Source: JACDEA01 sp963742585 (GTDB taxonomy: Bacteria; Actinomycetota; Acidimicrobiia; Acidimicrobiales; JACDEA01). Taken from it: a stretch of DNA of 64,000 nt. The translations under genes and the position numbers were made by a program. The stretch is taken from positions 496,001-560,000 of the forward strand of contig CAVUMI010000006.1 in assembly GCA_963742585.1 (NCBI GenBank). The letters are read 5' to 3'. The number at the start of each line of letters is the position of its first letter. Within the stretch, counting starts at the first letter, position 1. Below the pieces are notes generated by a model. That model worked only from the letters and a program-made list of their open reading frames with translations. It searched no databases and was not told the origin of the DNA. Below, piece after piece: positions 15,420-24,783 of the stretch.

Positions 15420-17396
15420 TCACGAGGCCAGCTTGCGGGTGCGACGGGCGTGGAAGATGTGCCGGCCCCACCAGAGGATGAGGAAGCAGAACGCGCTCAC
15501 CGAGAGGATCACGCCGACGCCCGAAGCAGCGCGCGATCGGATCGTGAACCGGCCGGTCGAGAGGAGCACCCTGTCGTCCGGTGATCGCAGCGTGACTTGG
15601 AGGGGAAAGGTGCCCGACGTGCGCGCCTGGACGGTGAAGCGCGTTGTCGTGTTGCGCCGCGTGAGGTCGAGTTGCGCGGACGCGCCGCTCGGGAACTGAA
15701 GCTTGTCGCTGCTCAACTGGACGACGACCCGGACCGGGTAGTCGACGTCGCGCAGGATCGTCACCGGGATCTCACCGCGCCGCGCCGTGAGGGTGATCGA
15801 CTGGTTCAGCGGCACCCGGATCCCGTTCAGTTGCCGGCGGACGGCCTCCTCGGCGGCATCGAGGTACTCGTTGCGCTGGCGGAGACGGAGATCAGCGGAC
15901 TGGGCGACGAGAATGCGCTCCTCGATCGTCGTGATCGTCGGGTTGCCGCCCAGCGTGAGGCTTTGCAGGGTTGCGAACTGGCGACGGGCGCGGCGCAGCT
16001 CTTGGGCCGGGAGGGCGGACGCACCCGACGAGCCCGCCGCCGGGTCGCGGACGAGCTGCGAACCGCGGCTGCTACCGGTGGCCGCGGGAACGCCGGCAAA
16101 AAGACCGCTGGCGTCGACGCTCCCGAGAATCGGGCTCGTGCGGAGTCCGTCGAGCAGCGGCGCCAGAAACTCCGCGTTCGGTCGCCAGCCCGCGGGCGGC
16201 ACCGTGATCGCGCCACGCACGAGCCCGGGGCTGTCGAAGTACAGAACGGCGAGGTCGGCAAGCAGGTGGTGCGCGGCCAGCACCGGAGGGACCTTGCTGC
16301 TGAAGTGCGCGGCCAGCCCATCGTCGGCCGCCGCCGCGCTGACTCGCCGAGCTGAACGGCCGCGCAACTGGAACGGCTGGGTGAGTGTGGTGCGCAGGCC
16401 GGTCGGAGCCAGAGCCTTCTCGCGCACGATGACGCGCTGAACCTGGGTGTCGTGGAGACGGTTTGCGGTCGCGTCATCGAGTGGGCTGTCGACCAGGGCG
16501 GTCGCCGCGTCAGGCGCCTTGCCGAGCAACTGGGTCGTTACTGCGCTGCCATGGCGGCGCTGCGCGGCCTCCTCGGCCTCGAAGCCGCCGGCATAGGCCG
16601 GCTCGGCCAGCCGCACGTACGGCGCGGCGAGCACCTGTCGCGTCGTGGCGGCGCGGGCCAACGCTTCGACGGTTTCACGATCCTCCGATCGCGTGCTGGC
16701 CGCCAACGCCTGGATCGTCTCGGGCTGGGGAACGAGCGTGATCGGCACATCTGCGTAGGTTTCCGCCGCGGCCAGCAGCGCGCGCAGTCCCGCGGACCAC
16801 GCGGTTGACACCTTCCGCGAGCCGTCAACCTGGATTGCCGGCGGCGCGGCCACCGGAAGAACCAGAGCGGTCGCCAGCTTCGGACCGTTGACCGGGTCAG
16901 GAAGGTTCACCATGTGCGTGATGAAGCGGTCGACGGCTTCGCCGTCGTTGGCGCCACGAAGCTCAACCACGACGGGATAGACGCCGGCACCGCGGAGCCG
17001 GATCCGGAATGGATCGCGAGCCTGCGAGGGATCCTGGATCGGCAGCGGAACCGTGATGGTTCCGTCGGCGTCGGCCGGTAGCTCCGTGAGCAGTCTCGAG
17101 AACACGCTCACCACCGATCCGCGCACCCGGTCGGTCAGTGTCTCGTTGAACGCCGAGCGGGTCGCGACCGCCGGGTAGACGGTGACCGCGAGTTCGAGGT
17201 CGTCGGGCGTGCGGGTGGCGGCGTTCAGTCGCAGCGTGAATTCCCCGCCCTGTCCGACCCAGGCCGTTTGGCTGACGAGTCGAATGGTGCCCGCCGGATC
17301 CTGTGCGCGCGCCGGCGACATCGTCCCGCCCTGTCCGATCGCGCCGATCGCCACCCCAAAGCAGAGCGCGACGCGGGCGGTTCTCAGTGGCCGCAC
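15420..17396 (-). CDS. Secreted/membrane-anchored DUF6049-like protein (Rv3909-like)
   Basis: Starting at GTG 17396 (VRPLRTARVALCFGVAIGA, a signal peptide ending near SPARAQ) gives ~658 residues. The long extracytoplasmic region is rich in beta strands and ends with a membrane anchor (GVGVILSVSAFCFLILWWG) and a basic tail. By position directly upstream of murJ and by layout it matches the mycobacterial Rv3909 family, annotated DUF6049, with no known biochemical role. The operon context suggests a cell-envelope function. The start overlaps the upstream acetyltransferase stop by 13 bases. Confidence 0.8.
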   Translation of the reverse strand: MRPLRTARVALCFGVAIGAIGQGGTMSPARAQDPAGTIRLVSQTAWVGQGGEFTLRLNAATRTPDDLELAVTVYPAVATRSAFNETLTDRVRGSVVSVFSRLLTELPADADGTITVPLPIQDPSQARDPFRIRLRGAGVYPVVVELRGANDGEAVDRFITHMVNLPDPVNGPKLATALVLPVAAPPAIQVDGSRKVSTAWSAGLRALLAAAETYADVPITLVPQPETIQALAASTRSEDRETVEALARAATTRQVLAAPYVRLAEPAYAGGFEAEEAAQRRHGSAVTTQLLGKAPDAATALVDSPLDDATANRLHDTQVQRVIVREKALAPTGLRTTLTQPFQLRGRSARRVSAAAADDGLAAHFSSKVPPVLAAHHLLADLAVLYFDSPGLVRGAITVPPAGWRPNAEFLAPLLDGLRTSPILGSVDASGLFAGVPAATGSSRGSQLVRDPAAGSSGASALPAQELRRARRQFATLQSLTLGGNPTITTIEERILVAQSADLRLRQRNEYLDAAEEAVRRQLNGIRVPLNQSITLTARRGEIPVTILRDVDYPVRVVVQLSSDKLQFPSGASAQLDLTRRNTTTRFTVQARTSGTFPLQVTLRSPDDRVLLSTGRFTIRSRAASGVGVILSVSAFCFLILWWGRHIFHARRTRKLAS

Positions 17397-18091
17397 TGGG
17401 CCTCGAGCACCGAGAGTCCCATCGGCTCGGCTACAAAGCCCATCCGCTGGTACAGCGCGAGCGCGCCCTCGTTTCCGTGCTGGGTGTTTACCAGTGCGCA
17501 CGTCACGCGCCAGCGGTGTAGCCACCAGAGACCGTCGGCGATGAGCGCGGAGCCGAGCCCGCTGAGGCGCGCGTCGGCCGCGACCGCGAGACGCTGGACG
17601 TAGCCCCGCCGGCCCGCCCGCCCGATGATGGCGTAGCCAACCACGCTGTCGGCGTCGTCGTGGGCCACCCGAAAGCGCACCCGGGGGGTGGCGGTGAGTG
17701 TGTCCTCGAGTCCGGCCTCGTCGAGCCGCCAGAACGGCGAGAAGCTGGCGTGGTCCACGTGGAGGATCGCGGGGTGGTCGTCGCGTCGTGCCCGTCGCAG
17801 CGGCGCTCGCGGTCGCGGGGGAAGGCCGACCAGGTCATGTCCGAGCAGGTGGAGTTCCTCGGCCACTTCGAAGCCGGCAGCCAGAAAGCCCGCTTGCTCG
17901 GCCGGCGCCAGCGCGCCGGTGACCACGCGGCGGTAGCCGCGGTCGGCCAGAACAGCCAGGCATCGCCGGATGAACGCGGGGGACGGCATCGGCGCTTCGG
18001 GCAGCGGCGTCAGGAGCGCGACGAAGCGATCGCCCCGCCACGGACCGGTTCGCGCCCGTTCAGCCCCGACCGCAATGACGTCCCCTGCCAC
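17384..18091 (-). CDS. GNAT family N-acetyltransferase
   Basis: The 235-residue protein has two weakly similar halves. The C-terminal half has the acetyl-CoA motif VQRLAVAADARLSGLGSALIADGL and the late NEGALALYQRMGFV typical of GNAT enzymes. The N-terminal half (about 1-110) resembles a degenerate GNAT fold (RRVVTGALAPAEQAGFLAAGF). The substrate cannot be predicted. GTG 18091 is set by the start of similarity and by the divergent gene 33 bases away. It heads the operon leading to DUF6049, murJ, degV and the pseudokinase. Confidence 0.8.
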   Translation of the reverse strand: MAGDVIAVGAERARTGPWRGDRFVALLTPLPEAPMPSPAFIRRCLAVLADRGYRRVVTGALAPAEQAGFLAAGFEVAEELHLLGHDLVGLPPRPRAPLRRARRDDHPAILHVDHASFSPFWRLDEAGLEDTLTATPRVRFRVAHDDADSVVGYAIIGRAGRRGYVQRLAVAADARLSGLGSALIADGLWWLHRWRVTCALVNTQHGNEGALALYQRMGFVAEPMGLSVLEAQCGH

Positions 18092-18123
18092 CGGTCCATT
18101 CTTGCCGTCGTACCCTCGGAGTT

Positions 18124-19130
18124 GTGGCCGTCCTCCTCGGAACCCACCCAGACTTCGCGGAGCACCTGGCCGGCACGCGCCATCCCGAGGCTCCGGCGCG
18201 GCTCGCCGCCGTTCTCGCTGGGATCGAGGCGTCGCCGGTTGCCGCCGCGATGGTGCCGTTCGCCCCCGAACCGGCCAGCCGGGACGACCTCGAGCGCGTG
18301 CACCCGACCGCGTTGCTCGACGACCTCGAGCGGTTCTGCGTGGCGGGCGGCGGCCGCATCGACGCTGACACCGTGGCGACTTCCGGATCGTGGAGCGCCG
18401 CGGTGCGGGCCGCGGGCGCGGGGATCGACGCTGCGGCGCGCCTCGATCGAGGGGAGGGCGACGCCGCGTTCCTGGCGCTCCGCCCGCCTGGGCATCACAC
18501 GCTGGCCGCCCGGCCGATGGGTTTCTGCCTGCTGAACAACATCGCAGTGACCGCGGCTCACCTGGCGGACCGCGGTGAGCGTGTGTTGATCGTCGACTGG
18601 GACGCGCATCACGGCAACGGCACGCAAGACATCTTCTATGCCGACCCGCGCGTCGCCTACGTCTCGCTCCACCAGTGGCCGCTGTACCCCGGAACCGGAC
18701 GGCTCGAGGAGCGCGGCGCGGATGCCGGTCTGGGCGCCACCCTGAACCTTCCGATGCCGCCGCTGGCCGACGGCGACGCGTATCGCGGGGCGATCGACGA
18801 GGTTCTCGTGCCACTGGCCGAACGATTCGATCCCACCTGGGTGTTGCTGTCGGCCGGGTTCGATGGGCATCGCGCCGATCCGCTCACCGACCTTATGCTG
18901 ACCGCGGGGGACTACGTGGACCTCACCGCCGCGTCGCCGGGCTCGCGCCGGCCGGACGCCGGATCGCGTTTCTCGAAGGCGGCTACGACCTCGACGCGCT
19001 GGCGGCATCGGCGGGCGCCTGCGTGGCGGCGTTGGCGGGCGAGACCTGGGCGCCCGAGCCGCGCAGCACTGGCGGTGTGGGCAATCACGTTGTTGAAGCC
19101 GCAAAGGCCGCGCTTACCCTGAACGAGTGA
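18124..19130 (+). CDS. Histone deacetylase-family deacetylase, one-base frame break
   Basis: This is a Zn-dependent acetylpolyamine/acetyl-lysine deacetylase of the AcuC/AphA/HDAC family. Visible active-site motifs are RPPGHHTL, VDWDAHHGNGTQDIFY and SAGFDGHRADPL. The frame runs cleanly to DYVDLTA, then shifts; AFLEGGYDLDALA and the family-like C-terminus ending AAKAALTLNE lie in another frame. One missing base near 18930/18931 in a GCC-GCG run explains it, giving 335 residues. The restored stop overlaps the pcnA start as GTGA. I treat it as intact. Confidence 0.9.
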
Positions 19131-20506
19131 TCCCGGAGCGCCTGCAAGGGCTCGTCGACGAGACGGCGGAACTGGCCGAGCGGTTCGCGGCGCGCGGGCA
19201 CCGCCTCTATCTCGTCGGGGGGGTCGTGCGCGACGCGATCGTGAGCCGCCTGAGCGAGGACAGCGACCTCGACTTGACCACCGACGCACGCCCCGACGAC
19301 ATCGAGGCGATCGTCGCCGGGTGGGCCGATGCGGTGTGGACCCAAGGCAAGCAGTTCGGAACCATCGGATTTCGTCGCGGCGGTCGGACCTACGAGGTGA
19401 CAACGCATCGCGCCGAGGCCTACAGCCCCGACTCGCGCAAGCCATCGGTGGAGTTCGCCGACGCGGTCGACGCGGACTTGTCGCGCCGGGACTTCACCGT
19501 CAACGCCATGGCGTTGGAGCTCACCACCGGCGCGCCGACCCTTGTCGATCCGTTCGGTGGCGTGGCCGATCTCGCTGCGCACGTACTGCGAACACCGCTG
19601 TCACCGGAGGAGTCGTTCAGCGACGATCCGCTGCGGATGCTGCGCGCCGCCCGGTTCATCGCGGGCTACGGCCTGGAGCCGATGCCCGAGATCCGGGATG
19701 CGATCGTCGCCCTCCGCGACCGCCTGGAAATCGTGTCGGCCGAGCGCATCCGCGGCGAGTTCGATCGGCTGATCGTGGTCGATGCTCCTGGTGCCGGCCT
19801 GTGGTTCCTTGTCGAGACCGGTCTAGCCGGCGAGTTCATTCCCGAATTGCCCGCGCTGGCGCTCGAGCAGGACCCGATCCATCGGCACAAGGACGTGCTC
19901 GCGCACACCATCGCCGTCGTCGAGAAGACGCAGCCCGACCGCATCCTGCGCCTGGCGGCGCTGTTCCACGACGTCGGCAAGCCCAAGACACGGTCGATCG
20001 GGTCCGGCGGCGTGTCCTTCCATCACCACGAAGTGGTCGGCGCTCGCCTCACTCGCGACCGCATGCGCGCCATGCATTACTCAAATGAGGACGTCGACGC
20101 GGTGAGCCGGCTGGTGGAACTGCACCTGCGGTTCCACGGCTATAGCGCCGACCTGTGGACCGACAGTGCGGTGCGGCGGTATGTGCGGGATGCCGGCCCG
20201 TTACTGGACCGGCTCAACGAGCTCACGCGCTGCGACTGCACCACCCGCAATGAGGCACGGGCCCAGGCGCTCAACGCGCGAATGGACGAGCTCGAACGTG
20301 AGATCGTGCGGCTGCGCGAGCGGGAGGAGCTCGACGCGCTCCGTCCCGACCTCGACGGCAACCAGGTAATGGAGCTGCTCGACCTCAAGCCTGGACCCGA
20401 CGTCGGCGCGGCGATGCGGCTTCTTATGGAGTTGCGGCTCGAGGAAGGCCCCCTCGGCGAGACCGAGGCCGCCCGCCGCCTCACCGAGTGGTGGGCTAGT
20501 CGCTAG
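19127..20506 (+). CDS. pcnA: tRNA CCA-adding enzyme / poly(A) polymerase family nucleotidyltransferase
   Basis: This 459-residue class II nucleotidyltransferase begins with GHRLYLVGGVVRDAI and the metal-binding DSDLDLTTDARP, followed by FTVNAMAL, DDPLRMLRAARF and an HD domain (LAALFHDVGKPKTR). The family adds CCA or A to tRNA 3' ends; the HD domain has phosphohydrolase activity in some members. The tRNA in this window lacks an encoded CCA, consistent with need for the enzyme. Mycobacterial pcnA also sits near mviN. GTG 19127 overlaps the upstream stop. Confidence 0.93.
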   Translation: MIPERLQGLVDETAELAERFAARGHRLYLVGGVVRDAIVSRLSEDSDLDLTTDARPDDIEAIVAGWADAVWTQGKQFGTIGFRRGGRTYEVTTHRAEAYSPDSRKPSVEFADAVDADLSRRDFTVNAMALELTTGAPTLVDPFGGVADLAAHVLRTPLSPEESFSDDPLRMLRAARFIAGYGLEPMPEIRDAIVALRDRLEIVSAERIRGEFDRLIVVDAPGAGLWFLVETGLAGEFIPELPALALEQDPIHRHKDVLAHTIAVVEKTQPDRILRLAALFHDVGKPKTRSIGSGGVSFHHHEVVGARLTRDRMRAMHYSNEDVDAVSRLVELHLRFHGYSADLWTDSAVRRYVRDAGPLLDRLNELTRCDCTTRNEARAQALNARMDELEREIVRLREREELDALRPDLDGNQVMELLDLKPGPDVGAAMRLLMELRLEEGPLGETEAARRLTEWWASR

Positions 20507-21092
20507 CCAGCTCGGCGCGCCAGCGGTCGGGTTCAACTTCGATGAACGGGAAGTCCTGAACCGCGCCGGTGGCGCGGTCCCAGTAACGGTGCGGATGGTC
20601 GGCTGGGGTTCGGCACAGGATGTGCACGCTGACGCCGTCGCCCGGTCCCGGGTTGCGAACGCGGTGCCAGCCTTCACCTTCCTCGGGCAAGAGATAGGTG
20701 ATGTCGCCCTGGTGCCAGACATGCCGGCTCGCCTCGGCCAGGTCTGCCGAGCCCCCGTCGTCGCCCGCCGAGGTGTACCGCGTCTCCTCGTCGCCGCCTT
20801 GGAGGTAACCGATCACGCCCCAACAGCCGTGATGATGCACGCCGCTCGACGTGCCCTCGGGAAACACGACGGCCAGCACGTGGAAGCGCCGGTCGGGGTC
20901 GGCGTACAGCAGGTTGCCCACCGCCTCGCCTCGAAGCGAGGCGCGCCCGGCGGGTGGGATCGGTTCCGGGTCGGCGAGCAGCGCGGCCATCGCCGGGGTC
21001 ATGGCCTCGGCGCGGGCGCGATCGTTGACCAACCCGGGATCGGCCAGCGCGCTCTCCACCGCGGCGACGAGAGCGCTCAACGCGTCGGTCAT
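20496..21092 (-). CDS. Cysteine dioxygenase-like cupin
   Basis: The 198-residue protein has the cupin iron site GVHHHGCWGVIGYLQG and a later His in GEGWHRVRNPG, as in bacterial cysteine dioxygenase (type I), which oxidises L-cysteine to cysteine sulfinate. The ATG at 21092 is preceded by GGAGAGG; a GTG 15 bases further up is possible. It converges on pcnA with an 11-base overlap and is divergent from a D-cysteine desulfhydrase-like gene, giving two cysteine-degrading enzymes side by side. Substrate is inferred from the family. Confidence 0.8.
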   Translation of the reverse strand: MTDALSALVAAVESALADPGLVNDRARAEAMTPAMAALLADPEPIPPAGRASLRGEAVGNLLYADPDRRFHVLAVVFPEGTSSGVHHHGCWGVIGYLQGGDEETRYTSAGDDGGSADLAEASRHVWHQGDITYLLPEEGEGWHRVRNPGPGDGVSVHILCRTPADHPHRYWDRATGAVQDFPFIEVEPDRWRAELASD

Positions 21093-21126
21093 CCCCTCTC
21101 CAATCACCGGGCGTAGCGTCGCATCA

Positions 21127-22089
21127 ATGAACCGTGTCCCGCTGGCGCATCTGCCTACTCCGCTCGAGCCGATGCCGCGTCTGGGTCAGGCGCTCGGGAT
21201 GGATGCCGACGCGCTGTGGGTCAAGCGCGACGACTGCACGGGTCTGGCCGGCGGGGGGAACAAGGCGCGCAAGCTCGAGTACCTGTGCGCCGATGCGCTG
21301 GCGCAGGGCTGCGACACGCTCGTCACCGGGGGCGGTCGCCAGAGCAACCACGTCCGCATGACCGCGGCGGCGGCCAACCGGCTCGGCCTGCAGTGCACGA
21401 TCGTGCTCTCCTGCGACGAGCCGCCCCAGCCGAGCGGCAACGTCGTTCTCGACCTTGTGCTGCGGCCGGAGATCGTTTGGGCCGGTCGCCTGGGCTACTA
21501 CGAGTGCGAGGACGTGATCGGCGAGACCTGCGACCGCCTTCGCTCCGATGGCCGGGTGCCGTATCGCATGCCGATCGGTGGCGCCTCACCGGTGGGCGCG
21601 ATCGGCTACGTGATCGGCGCCGATGAGTTGCGCGCCCAACTCGCTGACATCGACCTCGTCGTGACCGCCGACGGCTCGGGTGGTACACACGCCGGTTTGG
21701 CCGTGGGCTTCGGTGATCATGCGCGCATCTTCGGCGTCGACGTCGGGGCACGGCCCGACCTCGACGAGCAGATTCCAGCCAAGGCGATCGAGGCCGCCGC
21801 GCTCGTCGGTCGACCAGACCCAATCGGCGTGGTCCAAATCGATCACAACCACTTCGGCGCCGGTTACGGCGCACCCACCGATGACGGCCGCGAGGCGGTC
21901 GACTTGGTCGCCCGCATGGAGGGCCTGGTCCTCGATCCGGTGTACTCGGGCAAAGCCATGGCCGGCCTCATGACTGCGCGCCGCGACGACCGCATCGCCG
22001 CCGACCAGCGTGTCGTCTTTCTCCACACCGGTGGCATGCCCGCGCTGTTCGCATCGAGTTACGCCGACTGGGTGAAGCGCGCGCCCTGA
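21127..22089 (+). CDS. PLP-dependent D-cysteine desulfhydrase / ACC deaminase family
   Basis: The 320-residue protein begins MNRVPLAHLPTPLEPMPRLG and carries the PLP lysine in CTGLAGGGNKARKLEYL, the substrate loop GGRQSNHVRMTAAAA, and the C-terminal VFLHTGGMPALFA. This fold covers D-cysteine desulfhydrase, 1-aminocyclopropane-1-carboxylate deaminase and cysteate lyase. The neighbouring cysteine dioxygenase favours a sulfur amino-acid substrate. ATG 21127 is 34 bases from the divergent dioxygenase start. Confidence 0.87.
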   Translation: MNRVPLAHLPTPLEPMPRLGQALGMDADALWVKRDDCTGLAGGGNKARKLEYLCADALAQGCDTLVTGGGRQSNHVRMTAAAANRLGLQCTIVLSCDEPPQPSGNVVLDLVLRPEIVWAGRLGYYECEDVIGETCDRLRSDGRVPYRMPIGGASPVGAIGYVIGADELRAQLADIDLVVTADGSGGTHAGLAVGFGDHARIFGVDVGARPDLDEQIPAKAIEAAALVGRPDPIGVVQIDHNHFGAGYGAPTDDGREAVDLVARMEGLVLDPVYSGKAMAGLMTARRDDRIAADQRVVFLHTGGMPALFASSYADWVKRAP

Positions 22090-22090
22090 G

Positions 22091-22831
22091 CTAGTTGCCT
22101 TCCTTCCGCGCCCGGATGATCAGGGTACGGGGGATCATGCGGAAGGCCTCGCGCCAGTGCTGGCTGCGGGGTCCGCTGGGGTGGGGCTCGGGTTCGAGGA
22201 TCGTGTCGACGCGGTAGCTGGTACGGGTCAGGCCCATGAACAGATCGCTGAGCGTGTGGTGGTAGTCGGTGAACCCGACGCCGTTCCACTCGTACTCGAT
22301 TGGGGTCTGGTCGAAGTACGAGCGGCGGATGAGTAGCGGCTCTTCCGCGTCGTCGTCGTCGATCATGTCGTAGGCCGGGTGGGGAACGCTGAGCACCAGC
22401 GGCGCGCCGGTCTTCAGCACCCGGTGCACCTGGCGGAACACACGGCCCAGGTCCTCCACGTAGCCGAGGGCGTACGCGCTGTAGGCGACATCGATGGAAT
22501 CGGCCCGAAGAAACGCCAGGTCGGCCAGATCACCCTGGTGCAGCTCGACCTTGACGCCCTCCTTGTCGCACAGCCGGCGGGCGAAGGCGAGCTGCTCACC
22601 GGAGAAGTCGACGCCGATGGCGATCGCCCCCTGCTTGGCGAAGGCGATCGAACACTGAGCGCCGCCGCAGCCCAACTCGAGGACCCGCTTGCCCTTGAGG
22701 TCGCCCAGCAGGCGGAATTCGGCCTCGGTGCCGATGTCGGGCCCGTAGTGGGCGACGTCGGTCGGCAGCCGGGCGCCAGCCTGGTACGCGGCCGAGTGGC
22801 GGTCCCATGCTGCGGCGTTGTCCGTCGGCAC
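22091..22831 (-). CDS. Class I SAM-dependent methyltransferase
   Basis: A 246-residue protein with motif I VLELGCGGAQCSIAFAKQG, motif II around VELHQGDLADL, and a typical post-motif region VFRQVHRVLKTGAPLVLSVPHP. The C-terminal part (YEWNGVGFTDYHHTLSDLF) resembles methyltransferases acting on small molecules, but the substrate is unknown. The stop is two bases from the convergent desulfhydrase stop. It is divergent from the endonuclease-fold gene beginning at 22849. Confidence 0.87.
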   Translation of the reverse strand: MPTDNAAAWDRHSAAYQAGARLPTDVAHYGPDIGTEAEFRLLGDLKGKRVLELGCGGAQCSIAFAKQGAIAIGVDFSGEQLAFARRLCDKEGVKVELHQGDLADLAFLRADSIDVAYSAYALGYVEDLGRVFRQVHRVLKTGAPLVLSVPHPAYDMIDDDDAEEPLLIRRSYFDQTPIEYEWNGVGFTDYHHTLSDLFMGLTRTSYRVDTILEPEPHPSGPRSQHWREAFRMIPRTLIIRARKEGN

Positions 22832-22848
22832 GGGGAGAATCTTTGCCG

Positions 22849-23523
22849 ATGCGCAGTCTCAGGGTGGCCACCTTCAATATCCAGCACGGTCGCGGCGGCG
22901 ACGGGCGGGTGGATCTCGCCCGCCTCGGGCACGCCTGCGCGGCGCTAAACGCCGACGTCCTCGGCCTCCAAGAGGTCGATGTCGGGCTGGCCCGTTCCCA
23001 TGGCGCCGACCTGGTGGCGGTGATCGCCGAGGCGACGGGGCTTTACGGCGTGTTCGGCCCGGCGGTGTCGGTCGACGGAGGGCAGTACGGGAACGCGTTG
23101 CTCGCCCGCGAATTGCCGATCGACGTGGAGTGCATTCCGCTCCCGGGTCGCGGCGGACGGGAGCCCCGAGCGGGACTCCTCGCTCGCGTTGGCGAGGTGT
23201 CGTTCGCGGTGACCCACCTCTCGGTGGGTGCCGACCAGCACGCCGGGCAACTCGCGGCCGCGGCCGCCGCGCTCACGGGTCGCCCGGGCCCGCACGTGTT
23301 GCTGGGGGATCTGAACCACGATCGCCCGCACCTAGCGTCGTTCGCGCTGGCCGTCGCCGGACCAACCTGGCCGGTGCGGCGGCCCCAGCGGCGTATCGAC
23401 CACGTTGCGGTGGCCGGACTGGACGTCGAGTCGGCCGAGACCGTCGCGTTGCCGGTGAGTGACCACCGGGCGCTAGTGGTCACACTTCGTCTCGTCACCA
23501 CCCTGGTCCGACATCGCGGTTGA
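22849..23523 (+). CDS. Endonuclease/exonuclease/phosphatase family hydrolase
   Basis: Starting at ATG 22849, preceded by GGGGAG, this 224-residue protein shows the EEP-fold signature motifs: RVATFNIQHG, LGLQEVDVG, LLGDLNHD and the terminal SDHRALVVTL. These provide the metal and phosphate-binding residues (Asn, Glu, Asp-x-Asn, Asp-His). Members range from DNases to inositol-phosphate and lipid phosphatases. There is no signal peptide, so action is probably cytoplasmic. The exact substrate is unknown. Confidence 0.88.
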   Translation: MRSLRVATFNIQHGRGGDGRVDLARLGHACAALNADVLGLQEVDVGLARSHGADLVAVIAEATGLYGVFGPAVSVDGGQYGNALLARELPIDVECIPLPGRGGREPRAGLLARVGEVSFAVTHLSVGADQHAGQLAAAAAALTGRPGPHVLLGDLNHDRPHLASFALAVAGPTWPVRRPQRRIDHVAVAGLDVESAETVALPVSDHRALVVTLRLVTTLVRHRG

Positions 23524-23603
23524 CTCTCTTCGCCCGATCGGGGCGATCCCCGGCGGCTGACCGGCAGGCAGGAGAACCCGCGTACTAGGACGAATTAGGC
23601 ACT

Positions 23604-24758
23604 ATGCGCTTGCGGGTGGTTGTGGCTGTCGCGCTCCTCGCCACCGCCCTCAGGTTTGTGTCGCCCGCCGACGCGGTCTACCGCCAGCCCGGCACCCTCA
23701 ACGCGTTGAATCCCACGGTCGCCTGGGCCGGCAGTGTCGGGATCACCAATCCGGCCGACTGCCTGGCGCCCGTCGTGCCGGAGCTCAAGCAGGAGCCGCT
23801 GTGCGACCACACCGACGTCGACATCGACGCCGCCGGCCGTCACGTGGAAATCGTCGTCGATCCGAGTGTCGCCTCGGATCAACTCGCGCTCTGGGTCTAC
23901 GACTCGGCAGGAACCGTCGTCGCGAGCAGTTCGACACTCGGGTCGACCGAACGCGTCGTCCTCGACTCACCGCCTCCCGGTCGCTACGACGTCGCCACTC
24001 AGGCGGTGATCGCGCCGGGCGGCGGTGGTTACCAGGCGGTGGCCCGCTTGTTGCCCGAGGACGCCGAGGTCGACAACGACCCGCCGCTGTGCAGCAGCGA
24101 CTCCGTTGCCGCCATCAAGGCCATCGCCATTCCTGGGGTCCCCGATGTCGCCGGCACGCCGATCGTCGGTGACGACGGTCGACCGGTCTCGCTTGACGTC
24201 TACGTCATTCTCGACGGGGTCGATCAGGCGAAGGCAGAAACCACGCTGCAGAAGGTTGCCGTCTCGTACGCGCCGCTGGGCATCGTCGTCCGTGGGTACG
24301 GCTACGAGCCGATGACCTTCACCAGCGTCGAGTCGGGCGACATCATCACTGCCGCCCGCCGGCATTTCGGCGGGCACCGCCCGGCTGGCTCCGACCTCGT
24401 GCTGATCATCACCGACAAGGACATCGCCGCGCTGGGCATCAGCGCGGTGGCGGGTCAGGCCGACTGCATCAGCGGTGTCGCCGATGCAGCTCGCGCATTC
24501 ATGGTGGCCGAAGCGGCCGGGGCCGGCGAGGAACTGGTGCCCGGCTTCGCGGCCAAGACGACCGCGCACGAGATGGGCCACCTCATGGGCGGCCAGCACC
24601 ACTTCGCCAACTGCGTCGAGGGCATCGACGTCGCCCGCCTTACCGACCTCACGCCGTGCACCTTGATGTTCAACGAGATCGGCGTGCTGACGATGAAGTT
24701 CTCGCTGATCAACGGCTTCATCGTCCGCGGCCACGCGCTCAAATACGCGTTGCCCTGA
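23604..24758 (+). CDS. Secreted metzincin-like zinc metalloprotease
   Basis: The 384-residue protein has a signal peptide (MRLRVVVAVALLATALRF, cleavage near PADA) and a long N-terminal region that may be a beta-rich propeptide (residues ~25-180). The catalytic domain carries HEMGHLMGGQHH at about residue 322, the extended HExxHxxGxxH zinc site, followed by CTLMFN as a likely Met-turn. Cys pairs suggest an extracellular location. The substrate is unknown. It is a lone gene between the EEP hydrolase and the convergent ino1. Confidence 0.78.
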   Translation: MRLRVVVAVALLATALRFVSPADAVYRQPGTLNALNPTVAWAGSVGITNPADCLAPVVPELKQEPLCDHTDVDIDAAGRHVEIVVDPSVASDQLALWVYDSAGTVVASSSTLGSTERVVLDSPPPGRYDVATQAVIAPGGGGYQAVARLLPEDAEVDNDPPLCSSDSVAAIKAIAIPGVPDVAGTPIVGDDGRPVSLDVYVILDGVDQAKAETTLQKVAVSYAPLGIVVRGYGYEPMTFTSVESGDIITAARRHFGGHRPAGSDLVLIITDKDIAALGISAVAGQADCISGVADAARAFMVAEAAGAGEELVPGFAAKTTAHEMGHLMGGQHHFANCVEGIDVARLTDLTPCTLMFNEIGVLTMKFSLINGFIVRGHALKYALP

Positions 24759-24783
24759 GTTTCTGGCGTCCGCCCCCGTAGGC

